A stretch of DNA of 64,000 bases, taken from positions 116,471-180,470 of the forward strand of contig PDIP01000007.1 in NCBI GenBank assembly GCA_002811645.1, in the 5' to 3' direction. Made by a program: the position numbers and the translations under genes. The notes beneath the pieces were generated by a model. It was not told the DNA's origin, did no database searches, and saw only the letters and a list, made by a program, of their open reading frames with translations. The stretch is from Corallochytrium limacisporum. Taxonomy: Eukaryota; Opisthokonta. Below are positions 51,352 through 61,490 of this stretch, piece by piece. Position 1 is the stretch's first letter, and the number at the start of each line of letters is the position of its first letter.

Positions 51352-52307
51352 AACAAAAACACACACTGCGGCGGCGCTTGTTAGAAACAGCCAGGCAACA
51401 CTATCGGGGAACCAAGTGATTATCTGGCTATATTGTTGTGGCACGCACGCAAAAAAAGACACAAATCGCTCATCGGTTTTTCTTGGTGGTGGTGGTGGTG
51501 GTATGTTGCAGTGTGGATTCGATTTACCGCCGACACGCGCACCACCACGGTTGGCTCGTTTGACGATGATTTCAAGCACCGCTGCCTCCCCCGCCCCCCA
51601 ATCTTTTCCTTTTCCTTAGTTCCTTTCCTTTTGTTTTTCCCTTTTCTTTTTGTTTGTTTTCCTCCACCACCACCGCCACTATTCGCAAGCGGGGGACCTC
51701 CATTTCCCCTCCTTTGGTGACTTGAACAGGCAATGGTTCAGCGGAAACCTACCGGATGCGGGAGCAGGGAGGGTGAGGGAAGCTAGGGAGGGGCTGGGGT
51801 TGGGCCGGGCAAGAAACGCGGGCACAACGTGGAAAAATCGTTCTCCTTCGTCTCTTTTCGGCCATGGGTCCTCGGAAAGAACGTACAAAAGTAGAAGTAA
51901 GGACTAAATTGTATTGGCCATTATGTATGGCCCAATGCTCCCGTCGCTCACGCTCGGCAGGCTGGCGCGCGCCCAAGAATGATTTGGGGAGGAGGGGTTT
52001 GAAAAAAAGGGAATTGGTAGTTCGGTTGGGAAGCGTTCGTGCCCTAAAGGTGGCGGTAAAGAAAAAAAAGGCAGATAATTGGACGGTTTTGGCAAAAAAA
52101 GAAAAGAGAGAAAAACTGACATGTGAACACGAGAGCAAAAACACAATCGGGACCATCATTCGCGTCGTGCGTTAAACTCCAGAGTCAATCGCCATAGCAA
52201 GAACCCCGGTGCTTTTTGATAGTTGTTCCTTTTCTTTTTTCCCCTTGTTACTATATTTTCTCCCCGACGGATTCGAGACCATTTAATGAGCAGGTGGGGA
52301 CATCGCC

Positions 52308-52330
52308 GGTGGTGGTGGTGGTGGTGGTGG
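52308..52330. repeat. (GGT)n microsatellite
   Basis: About seven GGT units; a shorter array of the same unit is at 51485-51502. Confidence 0.9.
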
Positions 52331-54058
52331 CCGGGTTTTGTACCCCATATATTGTAAACTCATTTTCATTTTTTTTTAGGTTTATGTTTTTTTTTAAGTT
52401 TTATGGTTGTTCCTTGCCTTGGTTTCTGATTAAACCCTCCTTGCAAGGTCGGCGGTGTCCTAGTGCTCCTAAGTTTCCGCAACCTGCCACCCCCTCCTCC
52501 CCCCGGGAGGGGGGGGTCGGGGTTCTTCCCTATTACTGGATGGGTTCAATATTAAATGTTACTAAAACTTCACGGCAGTGGGGAAGCCAAGCGTACGTGT
52601 GTCACACACGAAACCGGCGTTCACTCGAGAGAGGAGGGAGGGGAGGGGGGGGTTGTAATTTGCACCTTTTTCCACCAACCCCAGCAAAGGAATCATTTTT
52701 TTAAACCTTTACTTTTTGTTTTCACAAGAAAAGCTTGACTTTTGTTTTTTGAATTCCTAGCTGTTTTCCTTTTTCTGATTCATAAGACCGGTGTTACGTA
52801 GAGGCCATTCATTTACTAGAGGCTGCGGCTGAATGGCATCACCAAGCGCACCGCACGTCGCAGTAAAATCGAAAACGAAAAAAGGTAAAATGACATGCCA
52901 CGAACCTTACCTCGCGTCGTGCTCCAAGCTCATGTAGTACTCAATGTATTCAAGAGTCCCGAGACAACCCCCCCCCCCGGGGAGTAATTGGCACCAGCGG
53001 TGTACGTTAGGTGTTTCAACCTCGGTGCCTTTCCCGTCAAGGCTCTATGGCCCCAAGCACAGAACCCCGTATTTTTTTTTTCACAGCAGTGCTGCACGTT
53101 CGATGCTAGTGCGCCCCTTCCCTCCTCCCCTCTCCCCCCCCCCACTCCCTCCAACACCCCTGCCTGCCCCGCGGCACTGTCTTGAGCAGAAGCCCCGGTG
53201 GGTGACCTGCTCGCAAGTCATCGGCGGAGGAGATGGTACTGATCATCAATAGGATGATATGTTGTGTTCGGTGGACTGGGGTCTATTAAATACACCACCA
53301 TCCCCTGCCGGGGAAAGGCTAGGAGGTTAACACATCAACCAAAAATGAACATACCGTGGCAATCAAGAACCCAATGGAATCATCTGCACAGGCCCTTCAA
53401 ATGGCCACACTTGTGCCCGTGATATCCCACAGATAGGTTATTTTTCTTTGCCACAGACCCGAAACGTTGCGGGTTTCTGGTTCGTACAGTAAATATTAAA
53501 GTTTAGAAATTAACGACCGAAACTTTCATACATACGGAGGTTATGACGCTCGCAATCGCGTACCCACCCCACACACCCTGGGCCAATGCATGACCCGCTC
53601 TCGCGCGCTTGCTCATCCGTGCGATCCCCGTACAACACAAGTCTCAGGGATCGGCATCAGAAACTGGAGCACCGGGATCCGCAGATGCAACAGTGAATTG
53701 CGGTAGCGCTTGTCAGGCAAGAGGGGCGTCCAGGGAGAAGACAGTGGGAAACTATTGCGAGCACAACGCGTGCGTAACAGCAGAGTGATCTGAACCGACT
53801 ACTGCTGGTATAGGTACACACAAAGCTCTATTTTAGGTAGTACATTAGGTATGGTCAGGCATGATTTAAGTGCTGTGATGTAGGTAGATCGCTTCTGCCT
53901 ATTGATCAGAGGTTGGGACCGCTTAGGCACCACCCGTGGACTCTATGGTCGTAGGACTTGAGATCGATAGAGATTGTCCCAGTATTGAGGAGAGTTCTAC
54001 CACCATTTTGAGATTCTCTTGTCTCTCTTTCTCTCTTTGTGTGTGCATCATGTTTGCA

Positions 54059-54084
54059 CATGTGTGTGTGTGTGTGTGTGTGTG
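54059..54084. repeat. (GT)n microsatellite
   Basis: About 12 TG units following CACATG. Confidence 0.95.
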
Positions 54085-54604
54085 GATAGAATACTTCACA
54101 CCTGAACAAAGATCGAGCATTGCGTCCCGATTATAGCTCCATGTTTGCAAACAGTGGTCCATTCTCGAAAGTTTCAAGTGTTGCGTGGCCATGCAGATGG
54201 TAGCTTGCGTGGAGCAAAGGTTTGACGGTGGGCTAGCTGAGCTGGATGTCCACTGATCAGCGCGCTGGATCCACAAGTTTGACCTTGAAAACTCGGGGCT
54301 CGCGAATCGTAATTCAAAACAGTGACTACATTAGGGTTGCATTTTCTATTAAGAACCAAGGTCAGCGAGGCGCCCGTAGGGATTGCCGTTCAGTCTCCTG
54401 GGCTTGTGTGGAGGAGCTCTCGCGAAGGCGGGTCACTCGTTGAACTGGGCCCAGCCGGTGGATGTCATGCCAAAGTTCCACCAACTCTTCCTTGGTATTT
54501 GTAGGGTTGATATCGGACCTACAGGTATGCTTGATTGCTACGTTGGGTTTAGATCCGATATCGGGGAGAGGCCAGTTACAGGAGACAACACAGCTGCTAC
54601 AGAG

Positions 54605-55848
54605 ATGGCAGGAGATGAGGTTGCTGATCCTGCTCAGGGTGAGGGCAACAACTCAGAAACTCCTGCCTTGGTAGGTGAAGATGGTGCACAAGATGCGGCA
54701 GATCCGGTAGAGAGAGACGAGAACAATTCAGACGAAGGACCAGCAGCGGATGACGATGCTACTACAGTGACTGGAATTCCGATCAAAGATCCGAGGGCCA
54801 CACGAGTGGTGACTTCGGCCTGACTACTAGCACGAGAACTATGATATCGATCTTGACGATGAAGATGATGCTTCTTCCAAGTCTGTGGAGACCAAGTACA
54901 CAACATGCTGTCACAAAGTTAGGTGCCTGCCGTCCACCGCAATAATCAAGGCCGTAAAAACAGCAGCGACGGCAATTTCCATAGCCCATCTTGGCATTGG
55001 CGATAAGGAAGCCCAGGCTCTTGCCCAGATGATCTCAGAAATGAACGAACTCACAGAGTTGCAATCAGAGGAAAACTTGATCGGAGCAAAAGGTGGCAAT
55101 GCTATCGTCCATGTCTTGAAAGCTAGCACAACCCTTAAGACGGTTAACCTCAGCGGTAATGCTCTGGGATATGATGCACTCGTTGGTCCTGCCGATGTGT
55201 TGGGGATGAACGCTACCCTCGAAAAACTCCAGATACGGAATGTTGGAATTTCATTGCTGCATGCAGACAAGATCTGTATGGACCTTCGCAGCAACTTTCG
55301 CCTCACTCTGCTAGATGTGAGTGAGAATGCTTTCGGGGAGAAGGGCGGTATGCTTCTTGGGCAGGCACTGCCTTTCAATGATGGTCTCAAGGTCCTCAGT
55401 GTCAAAAATTGTGTAATCACAGGGGTTGGTGCAATTGCATGTTGCCTCAGTTTTGAGAGAAAATACCAGTATTAGCCATCTGAACGTCGGGCAAAACGGC
55501 TTTGCCGAGGAATACATCGCTGGCATTGCCGCAGCAAATCGACGACAACCCAGAATTTTTCGAGCTGTACATTAGCCGCAATCGTCTCAATGATGCCGCC
55601 CTGGCAAGGCTCATGAATTCAATCAGGGACAGCAACTCGCTACAAAGGGTCAGTGTTGCGTACAATCAGTATTCAACCCCGGCGATTATGCCTCTGCTGC
55701 ACGCCATTCAGGACGCAGCCGGCCTGAAAGAGATCGACATATCTGGGTCGGTTCTAGGTAAAAGACAGAGCAAGTGCTTCGTGACAAAATCGGCTTGGAT
55801 TGCGTTCAACACAATTGTGGAATAAATGTGCCTCCTGAAAAACTGTAG
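54605..55848 (+). pseudogene. Leucine-rich-repeat (RNI-like) protein pseudogene, at least four frameshifts
   Basis: Remnants of an RNI/ribonuclease-inhibitor-type LRR protein run across several frames. An acidic N-terminal part ends at 54823. The next frame carries YDIDLDDEDDASS and LRRs (LGIGDKEAQALAQMI, TLKTVNLSGNALGYDAL, FRLTLLDVSENAFGEKGG) up to a stop at 55475. From 55450 a third frame reads VLRENTSISHLNVGQNGF. A fourth frame (from about 55535) has FFELYISRNRLNDAALARL and DAAGLKEIDISGS. A last frame from about 55774 reads LRDKIGLDCVQHNCGIN and stops at 55848. Shifts lie near 54805-54840, 55430-55450, 55530-55545 and 55755-55775. No GT-AG introns obviously repair them. The N terminus is unclear (ATGs at 54467 and 54605). 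Single-base indels in a homologous gene, or local sequence error, could explain this. Other long genes here are intact, which favours decay. Confidence 0.7.
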
Positions 55849-55984
55849 ATACAATGTCATACGGCCTGGTTGCCAAAAAACATGGGCGTGCACTTCGCTT
55901 TGTGCAATACCGTGCGCTATCTATTTGGGGTAAGATGTAAGAACAAACCTTGCTTCTTTTTGATAAGAACATTTCTTTTGAACC

Positions 55985-56278
55985 TCATTTCTTGCCCTTC
56001 TTTTTGGGGGTCTTGTTTTTGGCAGCGAGAGACTTTGCCGCGCTACGCAGTGCACTGAGCTGGGAAGCTTTGAATCCAGATCGTCCGAGGACTTGCTCTT
56101 CGACGCTCTTGGAATGAAGTTTCTGTAGATTTTTCCCCGTCTTTGTCGACAAACTTGTGGTTGTCTTCGTACCCATGCTCTTAGTTAACCGATCCCTCTG
56201 CTTTTGTCTTGTCAGAGCACTCGCGGAAACGCTCTTTTTCTTTTGTTGCTTCAGCACTTTTGATTTGCCCTGTGCCAT
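55985..56278 (-). CDS. UPF0390/L10K-type small basic protein
   Basis: The 97-residue product begins MAQGKSKVLKQQKKKSVSAS and is highly basic, with Lys/Arg/Ser/Thr-rich sequence and KNKTPKKKGKK at the end. This N-terminal MAQGxxK and basic composition match the UPF0390 (leydig cell tumor 10 kDa homolog, C19orf53) family, whose function is not well defined but is nuclear or nucleolar in localisation. The open frame continues 18 codons upstream, but the start at 56278 agrees with the family's MAQG beginning. Single exon. Gene lies on the minus strand just 136 bp from the LRR pseudogene's last remnant. Confidence 0.65.
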   Translation of the reverse strand: MAQGKSKVLKQQKKKSVSASALTRQKQRDRLTKSMGTKTTTSLSTKTGKNLQKLHSKSVEEQVLGRSGFKASQLSALRSAAKSLAAKNKTPKKKGKK

Positions 56279-57473
56279 GGTTGCTAACGTTGAACGCTCC
56301 CTGCAGTCGAACAAGTTTCGAAGAATTAGCATATAATGCCGAGTGTGTCAAGTTAAGATGAAAGATTCGCCTCGTTTCACAGGTCGGATGCCATACCTGT
56401 TGTTTCATGTCTCTATCCCGAATGCACTCATTTCTAGAAAACCACGTTGAGGGCCTCTCTTCTCATAGCCCACCTGAACCCGCCCGCCCCACTACTATGA
56501 ACGGGCCCAAGAGTGAGCCGAGACCCTTCTCGCATGGGGGTGGGTGAGACGTGTCGGGCCTTGGCTCTGGCCCCGCTCATCGGCGGGGTGGGGTATATAT
56601 TTTCTCTCACCTCCCCCTTCCCAGAATATCTTCCTCCGTTGAAAACAGACTCCCGTCCTCTGCCCGCTTTTTGAAATTTGATATACCTTCTGATTGACGT
56701 CCTTGAAGTACTACAGCAAGCACCGGGGAATGAGGTGGGTAAGGCGTCGCGGGTTGCGGGAAAGGGCACGGGGTTTAGGAGGGGGGGGGGAGAGGGGGAA
56801 GGGAGCGAGGGGCGTAATGATGGCACGGGAAGAAGGGAAGGGGGGGGGGCCAAACACACCGCTTTCGCAAATGTCCAGAAACCCGCCCAGAACATTCACT
56901 ACGGATCGCCCACAACAGCGGCGGGTCCCTGACGAGTGAAGCATTGCGTATGTGGGTAGCAAGTTTGCACTGCATTGATATGGGGCATCACTGAACACTC
57001 GATGGGCTCCCACCTCGTTGTCAGCCCATCCATCCTCTCCCAGCATACGTAGCTGGAGCATCGTTCATGCTCCTTACTCGTCAACATCGCTGCAAAGGAA
57101 ATCCGTTGTAGCTACCAGGACTTGGTTCATTAGATCAGGGATCCATCGTGGATGAAAGCATACTTAGGACGGACATAGGCACAATGGTTGTTCTAATCAT
57201 TTCCATGCAAGTATTTGAATTTGGTTCTTTAATTCCCTTGAGGTCACGGCTTCAGAGGATATCTGTGTCGCTCGCCACTTGGGACAGCAAATCAGGAAGA
57301 ATTTAGTAGACGTCTTGGTTGTTCATAGTAATACATATTATATTTATCAAATGCGTACTGAATACTGTTCCACCCAATTTCGCAATGTCCGACGACAACG
57401 ATATGTGATGTTAACTATGGTTTAGCTCCACCAGTTTGCTGCGTTGTTATAATTGCGTTGCATGGTGTTCACG
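56279..57473. other. Intergenic region
   Basis: About 1.2 kb. G-run DNA with GGGGGGGG between 56765 and 56855; AT-rich from 57200. No recognisable gene. Confidence 0.4.
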
Positions 57474-58811
57474 TCAGTGATAGGCCCTCACAGACCCCGT
57501 GGGGCGTACCTCATAGTTGGGTGCGGTAGGACGAACCTCATCAATGGAGTTTGAATTTGTGCCCACAGTTGGGTTCTTGTTGGTATTTGCCCCACTGCTG
57601 CGGCGGTAGAGTAGCCAGGCAGCGACGCCAAGGATGGCAAAGCCGACCACAACAGCAATCACAATGCCAGCGATGGCGCCTCCTGAGAGGCCACCGTCAT
57701 CGGAAGAACCTGGACCACTCGTGGTGGGACCCAAGGTGGGTGCGGTGGTGGTGGAAGGTGGAACCAAGGGCTTCGGCACATTGAAGCCACCCGCAACATC
57801 ATCATGCTGGTTCTGGCCGGCAAAGCAGCCATTGTTTTCCAAATACCAATCCACAGTACACATACTAATCTGGAGTACAGGTTGGCCTCTGGGACCTCCC
57901 CTCGGGAAGGTTCTAGTGTACACAATGGTGAGGTCTTTGTTGTTTCTAATGGCGTCTGCATTCACATCTAAACGCTCTACAGAAACCTCACATCCCCGAA
58001 GACCATTGGTGTAGTTCACATGCGCCACAATATTGCCCACATCATTGTCAAAAGTGTAGGTAATCGTTTGGTCCGTCAGAGAGCACTGTGCACCGTCGCC
58101 CACCGTGCCAATGGCGGTTGCATTGTCGACCGTAAACGGATAAGAATCTTTGATATACAACCCCTCTGAGTCAGTATTGAAAGAAATTTCTCCACCAGGA
58201 AGTGATCCATTGTTCAAGAACTGAGTGAATCCGCTGAATGGAATGTTGAGGGCAAAGTTTACCTTCTCATATGAGACCTGAGGGCACCCCTCATTATTAA
58301 GGAAGGATACTTGCCCGCAGCTGGAAATGGCGGCAACAGAATCATTTGGACCGGTAGCGGAACCAAAAGCAGTGGTGTAACCAAGCTCCAGAAACTGATT
58401 GTTACCATTGCCTGCCTCAGGTGTCGTCTGGTAGCTCGCAAACCTGAGGAAACATTGACCGTCTTCCTTGAAAAACTCGACATTCGACGTCAAGGAAGTG
58501 CCGGGGTAGTTATTCAAAGTGGTTTCCAAAGTGCCTGTCACACCTTCACAATCAGCCATTGTGTTGTTTGTGATCCCCAACTCAACTGATCCGAAGTCGG
58601 GAACGACTACATCGGTGCCATTCCAGGGCAGTCCCATCGTAGCCTCTCCGAACTGGGGGAATTCAGATATGGTGGTGAAGAACTGATGCAGGTTAGAACT
58701 CACAACGATCTTACCCGGACCGAGGGAGGTCTTGTTGATATATTTAAAGGAGCTTGATGTGCTATTCGTCGCCAAAGCGGCAACTGCAGCTCGGGCAAAT
58801 ACAGGAGCCAT
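57474..58811 (-). CDS. Orphan type I membrane protein with large N-glycosylated ectodomain
   Basis: The 445-residue product starts MAPVFARAAVAALA, a weak signal peptide. A frame open upstream to 58952 adds residues, but the signal-like start is preferred. The ectodomain (about 20-375) has many N-x-S/T sites (NSTS, NKT, NGT, NNT, NDS, NGS, NAT, NYT) and cysteines, with no family recognised. A Pro/Thr/Ser/Gly-rich stalk (about 345-375, TTTAPTLGPTTSGPGSSDD) leads to one membrane helix (about 380-403, AIAGIVIAVVVGFAILGVAAWLL). A cytoplasmic tail with an EVRPTAPNYEVRPTG duplication follows. This architecture suggests a surface receptor, adhesin or wall sensor; it is inference. Single exon. Confidence 0.65.
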   Translation of the reverse strand: MAPVFARAAVAALATNSTSSSFKYINKTSLGPGKIVVSSNLHQFFTTISEFPQFGEATMGLPWNGTDVVVPDFGSVELGITNNTMADCEGVTGTLETTLNNYPGTSLTSNVEFFKEDGQCFLRFASYQTTPEAGNGNNQFLELGYTTAFGSATGPNDSVAAISSCGQVSFLNNEGCPQVSYEKVNFALNIPFSGFTQFLNNGSLPGGEISFNTDSEGLYIKDSYPFTVDNATAIGTVGDGAQCSLTDQTITYTFDNDVGNIVAHVNYTNGLRGCEVSVERLDVNADAIRNNKDLTIVYTRTFPRGGPRGQPVLQISMCTVDWYLENNGCFAGQNQHDDVAGGFNVPKPLVPPSTTTAPTLGPTTSGPGSSDDGGLSGGAIAGIVIAVVVGFAILGVAAWLLYRRSSGANTNKNPTVGTNSNSIDEVRPTAPNYEVRPTGSVRAYH

Positions 58812-59672
58812 GTTTGTCTCTTTACCACGATCTTCACTGGACTTGTCAAAGGAAAGAATAAATACTGTGGACGACGACCTACAAGGCCTCTGATCACTGG
58901 GAATATGCGCGAATTTAAATACATCTATGGCATTATAATCAAAAGTAATCAATTTGACATATACAATACCCTAACATACAATCTAGAATATCGTATCGAT
59001 ATTAGGCCGTCCATTGGTATCCCCTCGGGATCTACACAACTCTTACCACTTAGGGGCTGCCCCTTTCCCCCCTTTCCCCCAACATTATTTTTTCTTTCCT
59101 TTTGAGACATGGGCACACAGTGGGGTGTGGCTCAATAGGGCCCCTTCCTTCGGTATACACGTTCGGTTGGGGAGGACACGACCGTCCTCTTTCACCTAAG
59201 ACCTGAGATGAACTGCGAACCAAATCAAATTCCATCCGAAGACTGATGGGCCGAACAGAGGAAAACTGACAAGGAGGTATTCGGATCTTTGTTGTTGATA
59301 CTCTTGAATATGCCAATTCCGTACTAAAATCATAGTCTTCTTGACACAAAATTAGACAGATGGTAGTGTTGTGTACATGTACACAATCTTTAGGTTCCGT
59401 GGCCTTGGATTGTACCGTATGGGCGGTGAGCGCCCGTATCTCGCATTCAACAGGGCCGTATTCCTTCTGCCATGGTAGTCACAATTTGAAATTTTTGAGT
59501 CATCCGACTCCGCATACACAGAGTAAGATGTCCCACCACCGTTGACCTTACACGGACTCTACTTCCAAAACGACGGTCCGACTGGCCTCTTTCGAACGAG
59601 ACAGAGGTCTGGTCTAAACGGACAGGGGGAGGGGCCATACCACCAGGCAGACAAAGAAACGCCCCACCCTCC

Positions 59673-59704
59673 CCTCGCCGCTGGCTCCCTTGGGCGAGGG
59701 AGCC
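59673..59704. other. Mutually exclusive hairpins (possible bistable structure)
   Basis: CCTCGCC (59673-59679) can pair with GGCGAGG (59693-59699). GGCTCCCT (59683-59690) can pair with AGGGAGCC (59697-59704). The two stems share bases, so only one can form at a time. No gene is adjacent to give it a role. Confidence 0.25.
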
Positions 59705-59826
59705 AAGTACCGACCGATTTGTCCGAGCAAAATTTCAATGATTCCGTCTTTTTCGGTGGCTCGCTTGCCTTTTACCGACCGAAACCCTTCCCTGGTTTGA
59801 CCGCCCGTTTCAATCAAATACATGGC

Positions 59827-59868
59827 ACCTTCGGCGCGCGGTACAAAGCCAATCATAGTAAATGTACT
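59827..59868 (+). repeat. Longer copy of the recurrent motif
   Basis: ACCTTCGGCGCGCGGTAC, then AAAGCC and ATAGTAAATGTACT. Very similar to 61455-61490 (GGGCGCGACAAAAGCC, GTGGTAAATACTAA) and to 49507-49552. Confidence 0.45.
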
Positions 59869-60092
59869 AAATTGAGTTCCACAGACGACCAGTCCTCAAG
59901 GCAAATGGCACCAAGTTTCTGAACCGCGCAGGGAAGGGAGAGTCCACGAGCTCGGAATGAAAAAAAATGCTATATGCCCCTTAAACCACGACCATCGGTA
60001 CTTTCAGTACTGAAAACAGACCCTCAGTTGCCGTGTAACGATCGGGTGGATTCGGCTGTGAGATTCGATGCCCCCTGCTTCGTCTTCCCTTC

Positions 60093-60121
60093 AGTGCGCG
60101 GTGTTGGCGCCATAGTGAATT
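60093..60121 (+). repeat. Copy of the recurrent motif
   Basis: GTGCGCGGTGTTGGCGCC followed by ATAGTGAATT; upstream GCGCGGT as at 59832. Confidence 0.3.
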
Positions 60122-61454
60122 CCCAGCCGGCCCGGCCCATAAAGTGAAAGTACGGCGGAAAGAAAACCCGGGTACAAAAAGGAAAAAAAAAAAAACTCAA
60201 ATCAGCTTCCCCCCCCTCCCCTCCCGCCCCTTCACTTCGTTTGATCTCATCCATACTAAACGGCCTTGGTTTCGCCCAGGGGGGGGGGGAACGCAGATAC
60301 TGAACAAGGCGAACATGTTCGACTGGGTACGGACCCTGAGTCTGGTTCCTTCCCAAGTACTGTCATAGGGGGCCTTCTTCACCCGGGCGGCTGTGCATGT
60401 TGTCAAAGCGCACTTGAAAAGCAGAGCCAACGTCTTCCTTCCGGGCGTTTCGAGAAGAGTACATGTAGATAAAGCTCCTTGGGGGACGGAAGAGCTGGGA
60501 AGATGTAGATACACGCTTGCTGCAGCGAATCGCTGATCGAGGGCCATATTGAGTAGAACTAAGATGTTGACTTGCCAAATACATACAAACTTTCTGCATA
60601 TCCTTAGCCCCTGGCTTTCGAAAGCACTCCTTGGTAAATTCAAGGCCTTCGGTCCCAAGTGGGAGGTTCCGGTTCAAACCCTACGGTGGGTGAAGGAGAT
60701 CGAAACAGTCTACTTATGAAAGCAAGGACTGCTAGGAAATCGGTTGGGCGACGAACATTTGCGGACAGTACGTTTGCATGTACGGCAAGAAGGATGAGGG
60801 CGGGAGAACCGCAGACCCATCGCTCGCGACAATAGCCATCCTGATGGTACGTACAACAATGATCACCATGGTGTTTACTCCCTTCAATACATTGCATGCG
60901 TGCCAATAGCGGAACCATGGGTTCTTCTGTGCATGTCTGTACTTGCAGGTTTGAGGATGACATGTCCAGGTATAAGGAATTCAACTGATAGCCATGATCT
61001 GCGGGCTACCTGAACCCTAACTTTGCAATCCTCACCGTACTTCATCGACACTTGTCAACGCCCATAGATCAGAGAAAAACATGGACACTAACGGGCACCC
61101 CGGGTAAGCTGATACAGAATGTGAATGTCATGTGAATGACTGCAATGCTACTGAAAATCTGCACTCTGTGTACTAAATCAATAGGTTTCTTGGAGAAAGT
61201 GACATCAGAACACTTTTACTGGGTTGTGTGCTAAGGTGCGGGCCGCGCGCTCGACTTGCTCCCGATCCAACCCCTCCCCCCGGGGCGGGAAGGGGGGGCC
61301 CACCCCTCCCTCCCAGGCAGGTGGGGGAATTTTTTTTCCTCTTTGCCCATCACCATTTCCAAATGCGGCAGCAACCTTTTCTGATCCGGCATGTGCCGCA
61401 AAGAGGATGTGGGGGGGGGGATGGGTGTGCCCTGGGGAGTACCCATGCAACCGG

Positions 61455-61490
61455 TGGGCGCGACAAAAGCCTACCGTGGTAAATACTAAT
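61455..61490 (+). repeat. Copy of the recurrent motif
   Basis: GGGCGCGACAAAAGCC, TACC, then GTGGTAAATACTAA. It parallels GCGCGCGGTACAAAGCC and ATAGTAAATGTACTAA at 59832-59870. Confidence 0.4.

Larger units (their letters stand above)
45250..54604. other. Gene-poor, low-complexity region
   Basis: About 9.3 kb with no recognisable gene. It is marked by homopyrimidine and homopurine tracts, C-run/G-run junctions (46797, 52499, 52968), (GT)n, (AC)n and (GGT)n microsatellites and one N gap. Many frames of 60-200 codons result from Pro/Phe/Lys-coding tracts on both strands and are not credible genes. Composition contrasts with the gene-dense core and suggests a subtelomere-like or repeat-derived region. 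Confidence 0.55.

Noticed and set aside
52804-52837. 8-bp inverted repeat GCCATTCA/TGAATGGC with 18-base loop
   Set aside because: Short enough to occur by chance in 64 kb, with no adjacent gene or partner feature.
59858-59876. GTAAAT..TACTAA..AG pattern resembling a minute intron
   Set aside because: There is no flanking coding frame, and the pattern is part of the recurrent motif family; no reason to invoke splicing.
60651-60695. B-box-like GGTTCAAACCC
   Set aside because: The T stem does not pair beyond two bases and no A box precedes it at the right distance.
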